Assembly: GCA_027575805.1 (NCBI GenBank)
Contig: JANBPU010000171.1
Location: forward strand, 1 to 34,103
Reading direction: 5' to 3'
DNA length: 34,103 nt
Origin: Mycoemilia scoparia
Taxonomy: Eukaryota; Kickxellomycota; Kickxellomycetes; Kickxellales; Kickxellaceae
Shown here: positions 27,044 through 34,103 of the stretch, piece by piece
Numbering within the stretch: position 1 is the first letter of the stretch
Layout of the letters: the number at the start of each line of letters is the position of its first letter
The notes under the pieces: model-generated
The model's input: the letters and a program-made list of their open reading frames with translations, nothing else
Told to the model about the DNA's origin: nothing
Databases searched by the model: none
Translations under genes and position numbers: made by a program

Positions 27044-29944
27044 ATGGTTCGTTTGTCTTTTAGTGCCATTTCTTTCCTTACTATCGCTTTGTCCGCTCAA
27101 GTCGAATCCGCTCCTTTCTTTGGTTTATCCCCAAACCACTTCCAACAAGGAAATATCCCCGGCGCTGGTTATTCTATTGGTCTAGGAGATCACCACCAAA
27201 CTGGCCATATTCTTCCTACTTCTTGTACTAATGATGATGGCGGTAACAGCGTTCAAGAAACTGGCGCTATTTCTGTCGGTGTTCCTCAGCTACCTCCTGT
27301 AGTACTTCCTAATGGTGCTAGTGCCGGCTATTCTGTTTCCGCTAGTGTGCCTAGTGATTCCAAGTCAGCTCCAGGATCTTTCCCTACACAAGGAGTTTAC
27401 CACCCTCCTGGCCAAGGCAATGGCAGCAACAACGGTAATGGCAATTGGGCTGCCAGCTGGGACTATAGCATATTGGGAGGTCATCAAGGTGGATCAGAAT
27501 CTGGATCGGGCTCTGTTCCTTCGAATGCTGCTCCAACAGTCTCTCAGAGTGGCTCTGCTGCGGCTATTTCTACCTCCTCATTTACTGGCTCTGCAGGAGC
27601 AAGCAGTGTCTCAACTCCAATCTATGAGCATGGCAACGACCACGGAAACAATCCTTGGATAGGCTGGGGTTATGGTGTTTCTGATTCCCTGCCAAGCATT
27701 TCAGGCTCTGTTGTTGTCCCATCAGCTCCGTCTGCCCCTACAGTTCCTTCAAGTGGACCAGGAAACTCTGTCTCTGCCTCGCCCTCAGTTTCCGCTCCTA
27801 CCTTTGTTGGTAGCAATTACGTTTCGGTCCCTTCGCCCACTCATATCTTGATCCCCGGACATGGCAATGGCCATGGAATCGGCAGCGGTAATGGTAACGA
27901 TCCCTGGATCAGCTGGAGCTATGGTGTTTCTGGGTCTCAGCCAGAAGTATCATCAGATGACAGTTCTATTCCTTCATCTCCATCTGGTCCAGCATCTCCC
28001 TCGACTCCCTCAAGCAGTCCTTCTGCTTCCCCATACCCATCTTCCAATCCCACCATTTCTACTGGTGCCGATCCGACTTCTGCCCCTTCCTCTGGCTACA
28101 TTTCGATTCCTGGCCATGATAACGGACATGGTAACGGCAATGATCATGGTAGCGGTAATGGAAACAGTTCATCAGACCCCATTTCTCAGGCCACGCCTTC
28201 TGCTCCTGACACCTCTGTACCCGCCACTAATGATGCTGATAGTGAATATCACAGCTCTGGTTCCCTTGGATTCCCAGACATTCCTACTCCACCAGTCTTG
28301 CCCCCATATATTCCCCCCTCCGATTATATTCCTAGCCTCAGCATAAGCTCGCCCGCAATTAGTTCTCAGTCCAGTGTCTCTGCTTCTGTTTCTGTTCAAG
28401 ATCCTTCATCCATTTATGCATCCAGCTCCAGCAATTCTAATATCCAATATTCTTCCTCCAACAATATCTCCGAACCTTCAATCCCATCAGCTTCAGATCC
28501 TTCGACTTTATCTCCACCTTATGTTCCCAGTGCTGGTATAAGCTCAAGTCCCATTGATTCTCACACTACCCCTTCAACTCCCAGTCAGAACCCCTCATCT
28601 TCAGCTTCTTCAGGCTATCCTTCTAACACCGATACAGATAACGACAACAGCAATAACAATTTTAATGGAAACAACAATAACAACGACAACAACAACAGCA
28701 GCAGCAGCAACGGCGCAGCCCAACCTTCCGACTATGCTTCAGTTTCCACACCACACCATCCACCAGGCCCGGTCCTTCCACCTTACATCCCTGCACCCAC
28801 ATTCCTCCCAAGTCCTTTCCCTGGTGATACCTCAGGCTATATCTCTATTACTGATGGACCCATTCCATCTCTTCCTCCTTCTATCCCACCTCTTCCCTCC
28901 TCTGGATCTCCATCTCCATCTGCATATGATTCATCTACACAGCCTTCATCTGTTCCTTCGTCTTATGAGCCCAGACCTGCAGGTGGCAATGGTTGGTCTC
29001 ACAGTCATGGCCATGGCAATAGTAATGGAAATGACCAGGATAAGGGTGAAGAAAAGGGTCATGGAAAGAATGATGATAGCGACAATAACAAGGGCCATGG
29101 TAATGGCCACGGACAAGGAAATGGCCACGGACAAGGAAATGGCCATGACGAAAAGGGAAATAGAGGCAATAAAAACGGCGGTCATGGTCAAATTAGCGGA
29201 GATGGCAGTAGTTCTTGGTCTTGGTCAAGTGGCGGACAGTCTGGTCAAAACAACAATGGTCAAGGCAATGGTAATAGCAGAAAATCTGGTAAAAACGACG
29301 ACGATAAGCATGGTAATGCCCAAGGTAACAACGGTTCCTGGTCTTGGTCAAGTGGTGGACAGTATGGGCAGAATGGAAGCGACAGTAACAGCAGTTCTAA
29401 CGGCAAAGGCAATGGTAACAGTGGTGGTCATGACAATGGTAGAAAGCCCGGTCATAACGATAGCTATAACGGTTCTCAAGGCCAAGGTAATGGAAATAAT
29501 GGTGGCCAAGGGAACGGCAATGGCTATTCTTGGAACTGGAGCAGCGGATCATCTGAGGCCAATCAGAAACAGCACAGCAGTAGCAATGATAAAGGACAGG
29601 GCAATGACAACTCCAACAACAGCAACAACAATGGTGGTGGTCAAAAGTCAACTAGAGTCATTGGCAACGGTTCCAACAACCAAGCCGGATACTGGAGTTG
29701 GTCGAACACTGGAAATAACAACAGCGGCAACAGCAGCGGTGGAAGTATTGGTGGGCAATCCAACATTGGAGTTGGGAACTCAAATACCAATACCCAATTC
29801 CAGGCCTCTAACAATGTCGCAAACAGCTGGGGAAGCAATGGCTACAACATTGGAAATGAATACAATATTAACCAGCTATATCGCAACAATGGCAATGGTA
29901 ACAATCGCAGTCGCCAACAGCAAAAGCAGAAGCAAGATCAGTAA
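27044..29944 (+). CDS. Large secreted Ser/Gly/Asn-rich low-complexity protein (966 aa)
   Basis: The start is the ATG at 27044, which opens a classic signal peptide (MVRLSFSAISFLTIALSAQ, VESA then PFFGLS). The longer open frame upstream has no in-frame ATG. The first two thirds is Ser/Pro-rich, with modules such as HGNGHGIGSGNGNDPW, ISWSYGVSGS and LPPYIPP. The last third is Gly/Asn/His/Ser-rich, with GHGQGNGHGQGNGH and repeated SWSWSSGGQ blocks spaced about 45-60 residues apart. I see a single Cys (TSCTND) and no membrane anchor; the C-terminus is basic/Gln-rich (RSRQQQKQKQDQ), so a GPI signal is absent. Extensive O- and N-glycosylation potential. Likely an extracellular or cell-wall-associated matrix or adhesive protein by composition; no family is recognised. 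No introns are needed. Confidence 0.75.
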   Translation: MVRLSFSAISFLTIALSAQVESAPFFGLSPNHFQQGNIPGAGYSIGLGDHHQTGHILPTSCTNDDGGNSVQETGAISVGVPQLPPVVLPNGASAGYSVSASVPSDSKSAPGSFPTQGVYHPPGQGNGSNNGNGNWAASWDYSILGGHQGGSESGSGSVPSNAAPTVSQSGSAAAISTSSFTGSAGASSVSTPIYEHGNDHGNNPWIGWGYGVSDSLPSISGSVVVPSAPSAPTVPSSGPGNSVSASPSVSAPTFVGSNYVSVPSPTHILIPGHGNGHGIGSGNGNDPWISWSYGVSGSQPEVSSDDSSIPSSPSGPASPSTPSSSPSASPYPSSNPTISTGADPTSAPSSGYISIPGHDNGHGNGNDHGSGNGNSSSDPISQATPSAPDTSVPATNDADSEYHSSGSLGFPDIPTPPVLPPYIPPSDYIPSLSISSPAISSQSSVSASVSVQDPSSIYASSSSNSNIQYSSSNNISEPSIPSASDPSTLSPPYVPSAGISSSPIDSHTTPSTPSQNPSSSASSGYPSNTDTDNDNSNNNFNGNNNNNDNNNSSSSNGAAQPSDYASVSTPHHPPGPVLPPYIPAPTFLPSPFPGDTSGYISITDGPIPSLPPSIPPLPSSGSPSPSAYDSSTQPSSVPSSYEPRPAGGNGWSHSHGHGNSNGNDQDKGEEKGHGKNDDSDNNKGHGNGHGQGNGHGQGNGHDEKGNRGNKNGGHGQISGDGSSSWSWSSGGQSGQNNNGQGNGNSRKSGKNDDDKHGNAQGNNGSWSWSSGGQYGQNGSDSNSSSNGKGNGNSGGHDNGRKPGHNDSYNGSQGQGNGNNGGQGNGNGYSWNWSSGSSEANQKQHSSSNDKGQGNDNSNNSNNNGGGQKSTRVIGNGSNNQAGYWSWSNTGNNNSGNSSGGSIGGQSNIGVGNSNTNTQFQASNNVANSWGSNGYNIGNEYNINQLYRNNGNGNNRSRQQQKQKQDQ

Positions 29945-30318
29945 ACATTTGTCCAAAATTTCAACTAGTTTAACTTTTCTAAATGTCTTTTACTATCAGT
30001 ATTGTTTTTATTCGTATCTTTATTTATTTTCATCATGTTTTTATCACATCATTCATATCCCAAACAAAGCGCAAATCCAATATTACTTTTCATGGTACAT
30101 TATGAAGAAAAAAAATCAATCGTTCATCTTCTATTATATCAAAATGAAAAATTCTTTTCGTATTTCAAACCAAACTGTAAAAAAACCATCCATTGTCAAC
30201 CAAATGGGGGGAGGATTTCACTAGAAGCCAAATCTATAGTGGGCAGAAATGGTGGACCTTCATCAGATTTTGGCCCACTTTGCCTAAGGCCTTGTGAACT
30301 CTGGCCAAAGTATAAATT
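29945..30318. other. Convergent 3' interval with F3 fragment
   Basis: An AT-rich 3' flank for both convergent genes. An internally deleted F3 copy (30256-30318, minus) abuts the stop codon of the PPR gene. Confidence 0.65.
30256..30318 (-). repeat. F3 repeat, internally deleted, abutting the PPR stop
   Basis: On the minus strand it reads GGCCAGAGTTCACAAGGCCT, then TAGGCAAAGTGGGCCAAAAT, then CTGATGA. It lacks the roughly 45-bp middle (CCCCAGGAGTAGTTGCA region) of full copies. Confidence 0.65.
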
Positions 30319-32613
30319 TTAGTTTGCGTTTTTTTGTTTGCCATCATCACTTGCCACAAACTCCTCAGAATCAGCAAAGTCATCATTATCATCTCTATAA
30401 CCCCACACATCTTCCTCGTTATTAATTTTTTCCTCAAACTCGTTCTGACTAATGGCCATTTCTCCCTCCAATTGCTCCTGTCTCTGTCTCTGCTGTCTTT
30501 CTTTAGCACGATCCTCCGACCTTTTCGCCGACTCTCCCGAAGTTTCCACAAACCTCACCAGCTCATCATCAACCACATATCTATAAACCTTCATTTCATC
30601 TAACACCAACTGGGCTCTGGGATCACGCTCATTTGCACATTTCCTGGCCACCTTGCCATACAATTGAGCCGAAGGTATCATGCCCTTCATCTTCATTGTC
30701 TCCAAAATAGCAAACACATCTTCATATTCCTTTTGCTTCAAGCAGGTTTCTGCAAACAATCCATAAGCCTTTTCATCCGGCGCCAAGTGCGTATCAGTTT
30801 TCTCCAGTGCCTTAAACAGCACTTCGGCTGTCTTCATATTGCCGCTATCTCGACAACAATCCAAAAGCACATGATAAGTCTCAATCGTCCTCCTAACTTG
30901 GGCTTCTTTGAACCACGTTTCGGCACACTCAAACACCAAATTCACATGCTTTCCAATTGCCAGCCCTCTTAAAAGAGCATTAAGTAATGTGGCATCAACT
31001 ATCAACGGATACTGGTCTTTCATTCTCATCGCCATCTCAAACAATGCAGCTGGCGAATGCAATGGCCTATTACGAATCCTACCCAGCTCATAACTCAACA
31101 AGCTCAAACTTCCTTTACCATACCCGATTCCCGATTCTCTCAAGTGATGAAGCATTTCAAACATCTTTGCCCAATCATGATCCACAATAAAAGCCTCCAA
31201 GAGTGGCTCAAGATGCTGTTCTTTAAACTCAATCCCGGGCTTATTTTCCAAAACCTTCAAAGCCTCGGTCGCCAATCTCGGAGTCCCTGTCCGTGCGGCG
31301 GTGTTTAGGACCCAAAGCAGATCACCCTCGGTCGGCTCGATGCTAAACACATCCACACATTTTCTAAAACAATCCTCGACAATTTTTGGTTCATTCAGCT
31401 CCTGGGCAGCCATTCTCAGCATCAACAGATATGTTTTTTGGCCAAGCACAAGACCTTGGCCCTCCGCTTTACACAAGAATTCATAGGCTTCTCTGATTTC
31501 GCCGATTGTGGATAGCCCGATAACCAGGCGTTCAAAACATTCGGTTGTGGGGACGATGGATCGGCTGATCATCTGGTCCTGGAATGTACGATACGCAAGC
31601 TCGATCTCTGTGTTTTTCAGCATACATATTACCAGGGCGCTCCAGACCTCGTGAGGCACAGCGATGTTATGGGCTTGTAGCGTATCTATTAGGTTGTAGA
31701 TTTTTGCAGAGTTTTTGTGCTTTAAAAGCAACTTTGTTATATGGATCAACATGTTTTTTGTTGGGTGGGGGGCAGGGAGATTATCATTGCCACTGCCCTT
31801 CTCTTTTTCTCTCTGCGTGGCGGCAGTTGTCATCATCATCATACGGTCAATTACGCGCAACATTGCCTCAGTATCCCTACATTCCTCAAACGCCATTATA
31901 AACAATGAATAAAGTTCTTTGTCACCACATAAATTGGTTTCAAGAAATTGGGTATAGAGTTGATTGATTTTGGATTTTAGGACTTTGAGCTCGACTTTTT
32001 TCAATTGGTGGTGGTGGTTGTGTTGTCGTTGTGGAGATTTCAAATCAGCCTTTTTGATTATTGTTAATCCTTTTCCAAGCTTTATTTCACCAAACTTATT
32101 CTTATCAGCCTTGGTGGAGGTTGGAACTGAAGTTTCCACAGAATCAGTGGTAGAAAAAGAAGGATCGGTACTTTCGGTCATTATCAGCAATTGTTTTTTG
32201 ATCTGGTCGTAGGCTGTTGGTTCCAAGGCTTTTCGCAGTTGTTTGCGTATTTGTTCCAATTGTTTGGTTGGATTCATTTTGTTCTTTTCACTACCTGGAT
32301 TCCTCGATGACTCCTGTTCAAGCTCATCCTGTCCTTCTTGGTCAGGTATTAATAATGATCTCGTGTTGTGGATGTATCTATGATGTTGCTGTAGTAACAG
32401 TAGTCCAGCAGCTCTTGGCGATATAGAAAATGATTCTTTATTTGGTTGACCCCGTAGTAGTAATAATGCCGCTGTCCTTGGCAGATTTATTATAGCATTT
32501 TTTGTGCAATAACCACGATTCCCCACTACTACCGCTGCTGCTGCTGCTGATATTGCTTGGTTTGTAAAAGTGGGAGGTAACGATCGGACCCCTCGTCGAA
32601 TAATTAGTATCAT
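30319..32613 (-). CDS. Pentatricopeptide-repeat protein, mitochondrial
   Basis: A single 764-codon frame. The N-terminus is Arg/Ala/Ser-rich without acidic residues for about 60 residues (MILIIRRGVRSLPPTFTNQ), typical of a mitochondrial presequence. From about residue 225 come degenerate 35-residue helical pairs: ELYSLFIMAFEECRDTEAML, VWSALVICMLKNTEIELAYR, CFERLVIGLSTIGEIREAYE, TYHVLLDCCRDSGNMKTAEV and AYGLFAETCLKQKEYEDVFA. These match the PPR pattern, so RNA binding in mitochondrial RNA processing, stability or translation is expected for the family; the exact target is not readable. The C-terminus has a Gln/Arg coiled stretch (ERQQRQRQEQLEGE) and an acidic tail. It converges on the secreted-protein gene. 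There is no sign of truncation. Confidence 0.85.
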   Translation of the reverse strand: MILIIRRGVRSLPPTFTNQAISAAAAAVVVGNRGYCTKNAIINLPRTAALLLLRGQPNKESFSISPRAAGLLLLQQHHRYIHNTRSLLIPDQEGQDELEQESSRNPGSEKNKMNPTKQLEQIRKQLRKALEPTAYDQIKKQLLIMTESTDPSFSTTDSVETSVPTSTKADKNKFGEIKLGKGLTIIKKADLKSPQRQHNHHHQLKKVELKVLKSKINQLYTQFLETNLCGDKELYSLFIMAFEECRDTEAMLRVIDRMMMMTTAATQREKEKGSGNDNLPAPHPTKNMLIHITKLLLKHKNSAKIYNLIDTLQAHNIAVPHEVWSALVICMLKNTEIELAYRTFQDQMISRSIVPTTECFERLVIGLSTIGEIREAYEFLCKAEGQGLVLGQKTYLLMLRMAAQELNEPKIVEDCFRKCVDVFSIEPTEGDLLWVLNTAARTGTPRLATEALKVLENKPGIEFKEQHLEPLLEAFIVDHDWAKMFEMLHHLRESGIGYGKGSLSLLSYELGRIRNRPLHSPAALFEMAMRMKDQYPLIVDATLLNALLRGLAIGKHVNLVFECAETWFKEAQVRRTIETYHVLLDCCRDSGNMKTAEVLFKALEKTDTHLAPDEKAYGLFAETCLKQKEYEDVFAILETMKMKGMIPSAQLYGKVARKCANERDPRAQLVLDEMKVYRYVVDDELVRFVETSGESAKRSEDRAKERQQRQRQEQLEGEMAISQNEFEEKINNEEDVWGYRDDNDDFADSEEFVASDDGKQKNAN

Positions 32614-32999
32614 TTTTTATTATATTTTGCTCATGAATATTTGTATATGACGATGCGTTTTGTTGTTGCCACTACTACTGATCTTGGCAATATTGAACCA
32701 GGTTTGAAAGATAAAATGATAATAGGGCAAGTAATATAACAATGAAATATGCCTATATTAATAAATAAGCTTTGGCTGTTGCTTATCTATTTTTTGGTGT
32801 TTAAAAAAAGAATCATAAATTGTAGTAAGCTGATACTGCAGCTGTTGCTCCTTACTATTAATGATCAGAAAATAATTTTTGGTGTTTGAGATTATGGGTA
32901 TATTTTATAATTAATGATTAATCTGATTGGGCAGTGATTATGATCAAGCCCATCAAGGATAGTTAATATTATCACTCCAAGTTTATTTGATTCTATAAG

Positions 33000-33092
33000 G
33001 TCAAAATTCAAAAGGTCCTTTGAGCAAAACGAGTCCCCAGGAGTAATTGCAAATGGACTGGCTGATGATTGTGGCCAAACTCTGATGAGGAT
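33000..33092 (+). repeat. F3 dispersed repeat
   Basis: GGTCAAAATTCAAAAGGTCC then CCCCAGGAGTAATTGCAAAT and GGCTGATGATTGTGGCCAAA. It is close to full length. Confidence 0.6.
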
Positions 33093-33162
33093 CCAACTCA
33101 GCCTACCATAGATTCAACCACTAGCGAAATCTTTCCATAACAAACAACCTAACACTTTTAAC

Positions 33163-33315
33163 TGGCAAGTTTTCCGTCAAAAGGAATCAGAGAAGCACAC
33201 CCATACATTACCTGTAAACCAGCCCAAAAGCCCATACATTTTAGCTGGAGTCTGGCAGATTATTGTCTGCTATCCTGGGTATCATTCTGGCACACCTTCA
33301 AAGGAGATTCTGCCA
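33163..33315 (+). mobile_element. F2 element, well-preserved copy
   Basis: It starts TGGCAAGTTTTCCGTCAAAA and ends CACACCTTCAAAGGAGATTC then TGCCA. The interior CAGCCCAAAAGCCCATACAT and TTTTAGCTGGAGTCTGGCAG match the copy at 519-670 closely. It abuts an F1 element. Confidence 0.8.
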
Positions 33316-33436
33316 TATGAGTGATTATTTTTGAAGGACTAAGTTCTACTAGTATGTCAGTTTCAACTTGCATACTAATCACCATATATTTTCATTGATA
33401 ATATTAATTTAGCCCTTCAAAAATTATTGCCCATAT
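33315..33436. mobile_element. F1 element, complete (subfamily 1b)
   Basis: Left end ATATGAGTGATTATTTTTGA, right end CCTTCAAAAATTATTGCCCA then TAT. The interior is directly co-linear with 7569-7687 (TTTCAACTTGCATACTA, TTTTCATTGATAATATTA). Confidence 0.85.
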
Positions 33437-33818
33437 GGTAGTTTACTTACTTTTCTCGTATATACCCATGGGCATCCACCCAGGGAAATAAAAATTCATA
33501 TACGTTCTACATTATCAGTGTCTTTTCTGTTTTTGCTCTGTGCGTACATTTCTCAACAGAATTCGAGAAGAGCGTTCATAGACCAAGCCTCCCAAAATTG
33601 AAAGACGCCCCAAATTCCAAAAAAGGTATGAATGAAGAGGGGGCCTCAAATGTTCATGATGGAGCGTTACTGCTTCCAGAAAAGGATATTCAGTGTTATT
33701 ACTATGCCGATTTGGCTCTTGACTTGGCTATTTTTCCTTTTCACATTTATTTATTACTGCACTATTAATTATTGGCGTGTTGTCTTGCTGCTATTTCTTC
33801 TCCAAGAGAGATATTTCC

Positions 33819-33827
33819 CATAAATAG
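33819..33827 (+). promoter_or_regulatory. TATA-like box of the terminal secreted gene
   Basis: CATAAATAG, about 107 bp upstream of the ATG at 33927. One base from the TATAAATAG used by the microprotein genes. Confidence 0.4.
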
Positions 33828-33926
33828 CCCTCTATTCGCCCACCCAAATTATCATCATTAGTAGAACTTTCGCAACTCAATTGACACTTTCTTTCGGCTA
33901 CTCTTCTCCCTCTAATATACAAGACA

Positions 33927-34103
33927 ATGCATATCTTCTCGACCGTTTATTCTTCTCTCGTACTTTTGGCCGCCACTTTCGCTGTAACTTCGGTTGACTG
34001 CCAACCAGTCGAACAAAGTCCTCCACCTCCAGATGTGGCTGCTGGTGGTATGCCAAGCTGTCCCGTACCTCCTGGCAGTTATCCCGCACACGATCCATTG
34101 ACC
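33927..34103 (+). CDS. Secreted protein, N-terminal fragment (window edge)
   Basis: An ATG in the context AAGACAATGC opens 59 codons that run off the window. MHIFSTVYSSLVLLAATFAV then TSVDC is a good signal peptide. It continues with QPVEQSPPPPDVAAGG and PSCPVPPGSYPAHDP, a Pro-rich, Cys-containing mature start suggesting an extracellular or cell-wall protein. The family cannot be determined from this fragment. It was assigned from the signal peptide, the TATA-like box upstream and the absence of stops. Confidence 0.6.
   Translation, partial: MHIFSTVYSSLVLLAATFAVTSVDCQPVEQSPPPPDVAAGGMPSCPVPPGSYPAHDPLT

Larger units (their letters stand above)
32614..33926. other. Divergent intergenic region with F3, F2 and F1 elements
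   Basis: 32.6-33.0 kb is the AT-rich upstream region of the PPR gene. It is followed in order by F3 (33000-33092), F2 (33163-33315) and F1 (33315-33436), then the promoter of the last gene. The small plus frame at 33632-33823 lies in that upstream region and is unsupported. Confidence 0.6.

Noticed and set aside
28554..30224. 556-codon open frame in another plus frame over the secreted-protein gene
   Set aside because: It lies in the +1 frame of a low-complexity gene, has a Met/Ile/Thr-biased nonsense composition, no signal peptide, and is a by-product of repeats lacking stop triplets.

Overview
The window looks like one end of a chromosome or large contig from a filamentous, early-diverging fungus (Mucoromycota- or Zoopagomycota-like; I cannot name the genus). 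The evidence is: (i) the first 29 bases read as degenerate CCCTAA (TTAGGG-type) telomere repeat in the orientation expected at a left chromosome end; (ii) the genes are eukaryotic, with spliceosomal introns, TATA boxes and trinucleotide microsatellites; (iii) the conserved proteins are a FYR-domain chromatin protein, an HP1-type chromodomain/chromoshadow protein, a monocarboxylate-porter-type MFS transporter and a mitochondrial PPR protein, a mix typical of fungi. No bacterial operons, rRNA genes or CRISPR arrays are visible.

Layout. 1-1026: telomere-like tip and subtelomeric repeats. 1027-3546 (-): two-exon FYRN/FYRC protein. 3547-8127: long gene-poor stretch, with microsatellites and then a cluster of short inverted-repeat elements. 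8128-8574 (-): orphan ORF between those elements. 9765-11614 (+): four-exon HP1 homologue, two of whose three introns appear to be GC-AG. 11615-12883: a 20-bp minisatellite and a dispersed repeat. 12884-21220: an accessory region of small, lineage-restricted genes. It holds four minus-strand Cys/His microproteins, each with a TATAAATAG box 120-155 bp upstream of its ATG. It also holds an inverted pair of small membrane-protein genes (14973-15356 and 20121-20558), whose flanking DNA is far better conserved than their coding sequence. 22942-24462 (+): MFS transporter. 24463-27043: gene-poor, with a decayed tRNA-like element. 27044-29944 (+): very large secreted low-complexity protein. 30319-32613 (-): PPR protein. 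33927-34103 (+): start of another secreted protein, cut by the window edge.

Three dispersed non-autonomous repeat families recur: F1 (about 95-125 bp, inverted termini built on TTTTTGAAGGG), F2 (about 150 bp, termini TGGCA-AGTTCTCC / GGAGATTCTGCCA) and F3 (about 60-100 bp). No transposase that could mobilise them is present.

The conserved genes are independent housekeeping or regulatory loci rather than a pathway: FYR protein and HP1 act in chromatin, the PPR protein in mitochondrial RNA metabolism, the MFS protein in transport. The best candidates for something undescribed are the 12.9-21.2 kb microprotein array and its inverted membrane-gene pair. All splice models, repeat boundaries and family links were made by eye, without alignment software or databases.
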